From the NCBI GenBank assembly GCA_021791295.1, contig JAJYWW010000159.1, forward strand, positions 1 to 7,884: a stretch of 7,884 nt of DNA, in the 5' to 3' direction. Of the stretch, positions 6,179-7,884 are shown piece after piece. Every line of letters starts with the position of its first letter. Within the stretch, counting starts at the first letter, position 1. Made by a program: the position numbers and the translations under genes. The notes under the pieces are model-generated. The model was given only the letters and a program-made list of their open reading frames with translations. It did not search any database and was not told the origin of the DNA. Source of the DNA: a bacterium (GTDB lineage: Bacteria; SZUA-79; Acidulodesulfobacterales; Acidulodesulfobacteraceae).

Positions 6179-6196
6179 CCAATGATAATAATTATA
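6178..6196. promoter_or_regulatory. Fur-box-like operator candidate
   Basis: The plus-strand 19-mer matches the Fur consensus (GATAATGATAATCATTATC) at 14 of 19 positions by eye. It contains a 6-1-6 dyad, GATAAT-A-ATTATA (6184-6196), that differs from the ideal dyad at one base of twelve. It lies over the spacer directly upstream of the -10 of the haem-c GGDEF-EAL gene, a position where a bound repressor would block transcription. The local A/T richness lowers its significance. Confidence 0.35.
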
Positions 6197-6209
6197 TAAA
6201 CGGCTATTA

Positions 6210-6887
6210 TTAAGTCTCCAAAGCTTTCAATAAATATTCGTCTATATCCGGCTGCCCCTTTAACCATTCTTTGTAATCCTTAGGCACGTCTTTAATAGGC
6301 ATCCCTTTATGCTTGCCGAACGGCATAGTTTTAGGAATGCGTGCTTCCTCGGAAAATTTCCAAATTGAACCCCAAGAAGTTAATTCCTGTTTTTCTTTTA
6401 ATATTAAACGCAAAATATTTAAACAAAGTTTTGCATCTGTCAGAGCATTATGTCTGTCGATAAGAATTTTTCTTACTTCCGGCCTTCGCTCCGGTTCCGT
6501 CAATGCATACGTCAATGCCGACAAATTATAAGAATCAAAACCGCTCCATATGTTTTTTGCCATTGAAAGCGTGTCTATTCTTTTAACTTGGGGTTTTCCT
6601 ATTACCTGCCAGTCGTAGTCTATGTTATGCCCTATTATATAGGCAGTATTATCCGGAAGTTTAAATTCCGATGCGGGTGGGCAATCTTTTAATTCGCAGT
6701 CCAATATATTATGAATAGCCATAGCGCCGAAAGAAATAGGCTTGCCCGGATTATAGCGTTTGACGAAAGCGTCGTCCTGTTCGCTTAAAGGATTGCCGTT
6801 AATAATAATACCTGCGGCTTCTATTAAAACAGGCTGGGTAAAACCGGTTGTTTCGGTATCGAATATTACGGCGGTTTTATTTTCCAT
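6210..6887 (-). CDS. exoX: ExoX-like DEDDh 3'-5' exonuclease
   Basis: A 225-residue DnaQ-superfamily exonuclease most like E. coli exodeoxyribonuclease X (220 residues), which degrades DNA 3'-to-5' in repair. The catalytic acids are visible: D10 and E12 in FDTETTG, D92 in GHNIDYD, and the H146-x4-D151 pair in RHNALTD that defines the DEDDh class. The C-terminal segment MPFGKHKGMPIKDVPKDY (188-205) followed by EWL matches the small FGKxKG module at the end of ExoX (DUF3820-like). The ATG lies inside the end of the upstream small gene (11-base overlap), and no clear Shine-Dalgarno precedes it, so translational coupling is likely. A general polymerase III epsilon-like exonuclease is the alternative, but the C-terminal module favours ExoX. 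Confidence 0.88.
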   Translation of the reverse strand: MENKTAVIFDTETTGFTQPVLIEAAGIIINGNPLSEQDDAFVKRYNPGKPISFGAMAIHNILDCELKDCPPASEFKLPDNTAYIIGHNIDYDWQVIGKPQVKRIDTLSMAKNIWSGFDSYNLSALTYALTEPERRPEVRKILIDRHNALTDAKLCLNILRLILKEKQELTSWGSIWKFSEEARIPKTMPFGKHKGMPIKDVPKDYKEWLKGQPDIDEYLLKALET

Positions 6888-7101
6888 CGTTTTCGGAATT
6901 TTGGGAATTTATAGAATTTTCTTCTTCGATATATTTCCTCATTTCTTTTTTATCAATCTTTTCTATAACTTTTCCTTTTTCGTCGGGCTTTATTCTTTCA
7001 AAAAGGTTGCGGTAAGTCGTCCTGTTTTTTTCAAAAGCGTCTGCTTCTTTGCCGTCTCCGCGTTCTTCTTTATCGGCAAAAGAATAATTAACTTTTATCA
7101 T
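6877..7101 (-). CDS. Small charged protein of unknown function between dut and exoX
   Basis: I do not recognise this protein of 74 residues, starting MIKVNYSFADKEERG. It is highly hydrophilic: about half of the residues are Lys, Arg, Glu or Asp. A likely helical stretch (about 28-63) and a polar Ser/Asn-rich tail follow. There is no membrane segment, cysteine or known motif. The open frame extends upstream to an ATG at 7192-7194 (105 residues), but that would overlap the conserved C-terminus of dUTPase by 50 bases, so I prefer the ATG at 7099-7101. Neither start has a clear Shine-Dalgarno sequence. It lies 43 bases after dut and overlaps exoX by 11 bases on the same strand, which supports a real cotranscribed gene. 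Confidence 0.6.
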   Translation of the reverse strand: MIKVNYSFADKEERGDGKEADAFEKNRTTYRNLFERIKPDEKGKVIEKIDKKEMRKYIEEENSINSQNSENDGK

Positions 7102-7144
7102 TTTATATTTTATATTATCAAATAATTTAACTGAATTTTTGCAT

Positions 7145-7579
7145 TTATAACCCTGTCGAACCGAAACCGCCGTCTTTTCTGTCTGTATCTTCATCGACTT
7201 TAAATACTATGTTGGGCTCACCCGTCCACACAGGAACTATTAACATCTGGGCTATTTTTTGGCCCGGCAGTAAAGTAATAATATCTTTAGACATATTTTT
7301 CGTTAAAACGATTATTTCCCCCCTATATTCATGGTCTATAACTCCTGCTTTAATTTCTATTTCTTTTAACGCCAAACCGGATTTTTCCTTAATAATCGCC
7401 GCGTAACCCACAGGAAATTCAATTTTAATTCCCGTATGAGCCGAAATTAAAACGTTAAGCTTTAGTATCGTCTTTTCGCATACGAATAAGTCTAATCCCG
7501 CATCGCCTTTAATAGCCCTTTTAGGCATTACTGCTTCCGGATGGAACAGTTCAATATTTAAATAAAAATCTGAAAACAT
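7145..7579 (-). CDS. dut: dUTP diphosphatase (trimeric dUTPase)
   Basis: Hydrolyses dUTP to dUMP and pyrophosphate, keeping uracil out of DNA and supplying dTMP synthesis. The 144-residue length fits the homotrimeric family. All five motifs are seen in order: motif 1 GDAGLDLF (25-32); motif 2 KEKSGLALK (64-72), where the usual Arg of PRSGLA is Lys; motif 3 AGVIDHEYRGEI (78-89) with catalytic D82; motif 4 GQKIAQMLI (106-114); and the flexible C-terminal motif 5 RKDGGFGSTG (134-143). The start gives the usual short N-terminal strand; AGGA lies about 14 bases before the ATG, further than normal. It heads a same-strand group with the small charged protein and ExoX, all plausibly concerned with nucleotide and DNA quality. 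Confidence 0.96.
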   Translation of the reverse strand: MFSDFYLNIELFHPEAVMPKRAIKGDAGLDLFVCEKTILKLNVLISAHTGIKIEFPVGYAAIIKEKSGLALKEIEIKAGVIDHEYRGEIIVLTKNMSKDIITLLPGQKIAQMLIVPVWTGEPNIVFKVDEDTDRKDGGFGSTGL

Positions 7580-7604
7580 TATTTCTTATTTAATCCTTTT
7601 ATAT

Positions 7605-7634
7605 ATTATATAAAGTTTATTAAATAAAGGTAAA
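7605..7634 (-). promoter_or_regulatory. Candidate promoter of the dut group
   Basis: On the minus strand TTTACC (7629-7634, four of six matches to TTGACA) is followed after 18 bases by TATAAT (7605-7610). Transcription from it would start very near the AGGA ribosome site of dut, which is tight, so the true start may lie slightly upstream. Support is modest because the region is extremely AT-rich. Confidence 0.3.
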
Positions 7635-7654
7635 GTAACAATTAGTAAGTTACT
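7634..7654 (-). terminator. Possible weak terminator after the nitroreductase gene
   Basis: On the minus strand AGTAAC and GTTACT form a 6-bp stem around a 9-base loop, 30 bases after the stop codon. T-rich sequence follows (TTACCTTTATTT). The stem is short and AT-rich, so termination would be inefficient. Read-through into dut is possible. Confidence 0.3.
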
Positions 7655-7684
7655 ATTATCGTTATCGCAGACCTATTCCCGACA

Positions 7685-7884
7685 TTACAAACAATATTTG
7701 TTAAGACAGGCATATTCGCCGAACGATTTGCGCTGAGGACGTTTAATTTCGTCGTTTTTCTGTTTTTCGCTTAAAACCGGATCAATATCTTCTTTATGCT
7801 TGCCGAATATAATAAGAGTAACAACTTCCATGTCTTCCGGAGATTTTATAACTCCCTTAACTATCTCAGGGTTATAACCTGCTA
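7685..7884 (-). CDS. Probable nitroreductase-family flavoprotein, C-terminal fragment
   Basis: The final 65 codons of a gene whose start lies beyond the right edge. The readable part includes EVVTLIIFGKHKEDI (19-33 of the fragment), then an Arg/Lys-rich EIKRPQRKSFGEYA (45-58) before the stop. This resembles the end of FMN-dependent nitroreductases, where a hydrophobic strand ending in a G(Y/K)P-like turn is followed by a basic RPKRK-type segment and a final short helix. These enzymes reduce nitro compounds, quinones or flavins with NAD(P)H. The core FMN-binding motifs are outside the window, so the assignment rests on the tail alone. Two cysteines sit near the end (C59 and C64 of the fragment). 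It is on the same strand as dut, 105 bases upstream. Confidence 0.6.
   Translation of the reverse strand, partial: AGYNPEIVKGVIKSPEDMEVVTLIIFGKHKEDIDPVLSEKQKNDEIKRPQRKSFGEYACLNKYCL

Noticed and set aside
7655..7666. Tandem ATTATC-GTTATC, which reads as GATAAC-GATAAT on the minus strand and resembles two Fur hexamers upstream of dut.
   Set aside because: The third hexamer does not match, the site is about 45 bases upstream of the candidate dut -10, and no role in iron control of dut is expected.

Overview
The window comes from an AT-rich bacterial chromosome. Coding sequence is rich in Lys, Ile and Asn, and intergenic DNA is almost pure A/T. The left end carries four tRNA genes, Thr(UGU)-Tyr(GUA)-Gly(UCC)-Thr(GGU), directly upstream of tuf. 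This is the order of the E. coli thrU-tyrU-glyT-thrT-tufB operon, which supports a Gram-negative, proteobacteria-like lineage. A c-type haem GGDEF-EAL protein, a zinc-type HemB and an ExoX-type exonuclease fit that. A deltaproteobacterial or Desulfobacterota-like anaerobe is a reasonable guess, but the sequence does not prove it.

Layout: nearly everything reads on the minus strand. From left to right: tuf 5' end (1-110), four tRNAs (168-648), a GalE-like nucleotide-sugar epimerase (720-1649), hemB (1789-2769), one plus-strand orphan gene for a small, very basic protein (3037-3366), a large membrane-bound haem-c/GGDEF/EAL cyclic-di-GMP protein (3516-6134), an ExoX-like exonuclease (6210-6887), a small charged protein (6877-7101), dUTPase (7145-7579), and the C-terminal part of a probable nitroreductase (7685 to the edge). 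Dut, the small protein and ExoX form a tight same-strand group concerned with nucleotide and DNA housekeeping. The other genes look functionally unrelated. No mobile element, CRISPR array or obvious defence or biosynthetic island is visible.

The most interesting non-coding signal is in the 267-base divergent region between hemB and the orphan gene. Six TKTAACA-like units stand in exact 11-base register at 2901-2962, immediately before a candidate -10 element. This is the architecture of a Pho box (tandem sites for a PhoB/PhoP-type OmpR-family regulator), and it points at the uncharacterised basic protein as its target. A second regulatory candidate is a Fur-box-like sequence (14 of 19 positions) lying within the promoter spacer of the haem-c cyclic-di-GMP gene. 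Three striking perfect palindromes (374-407, 1758-1788, 3472-3485) are also recorded. Most of the remaining window is ordinary housekeeping DNA.
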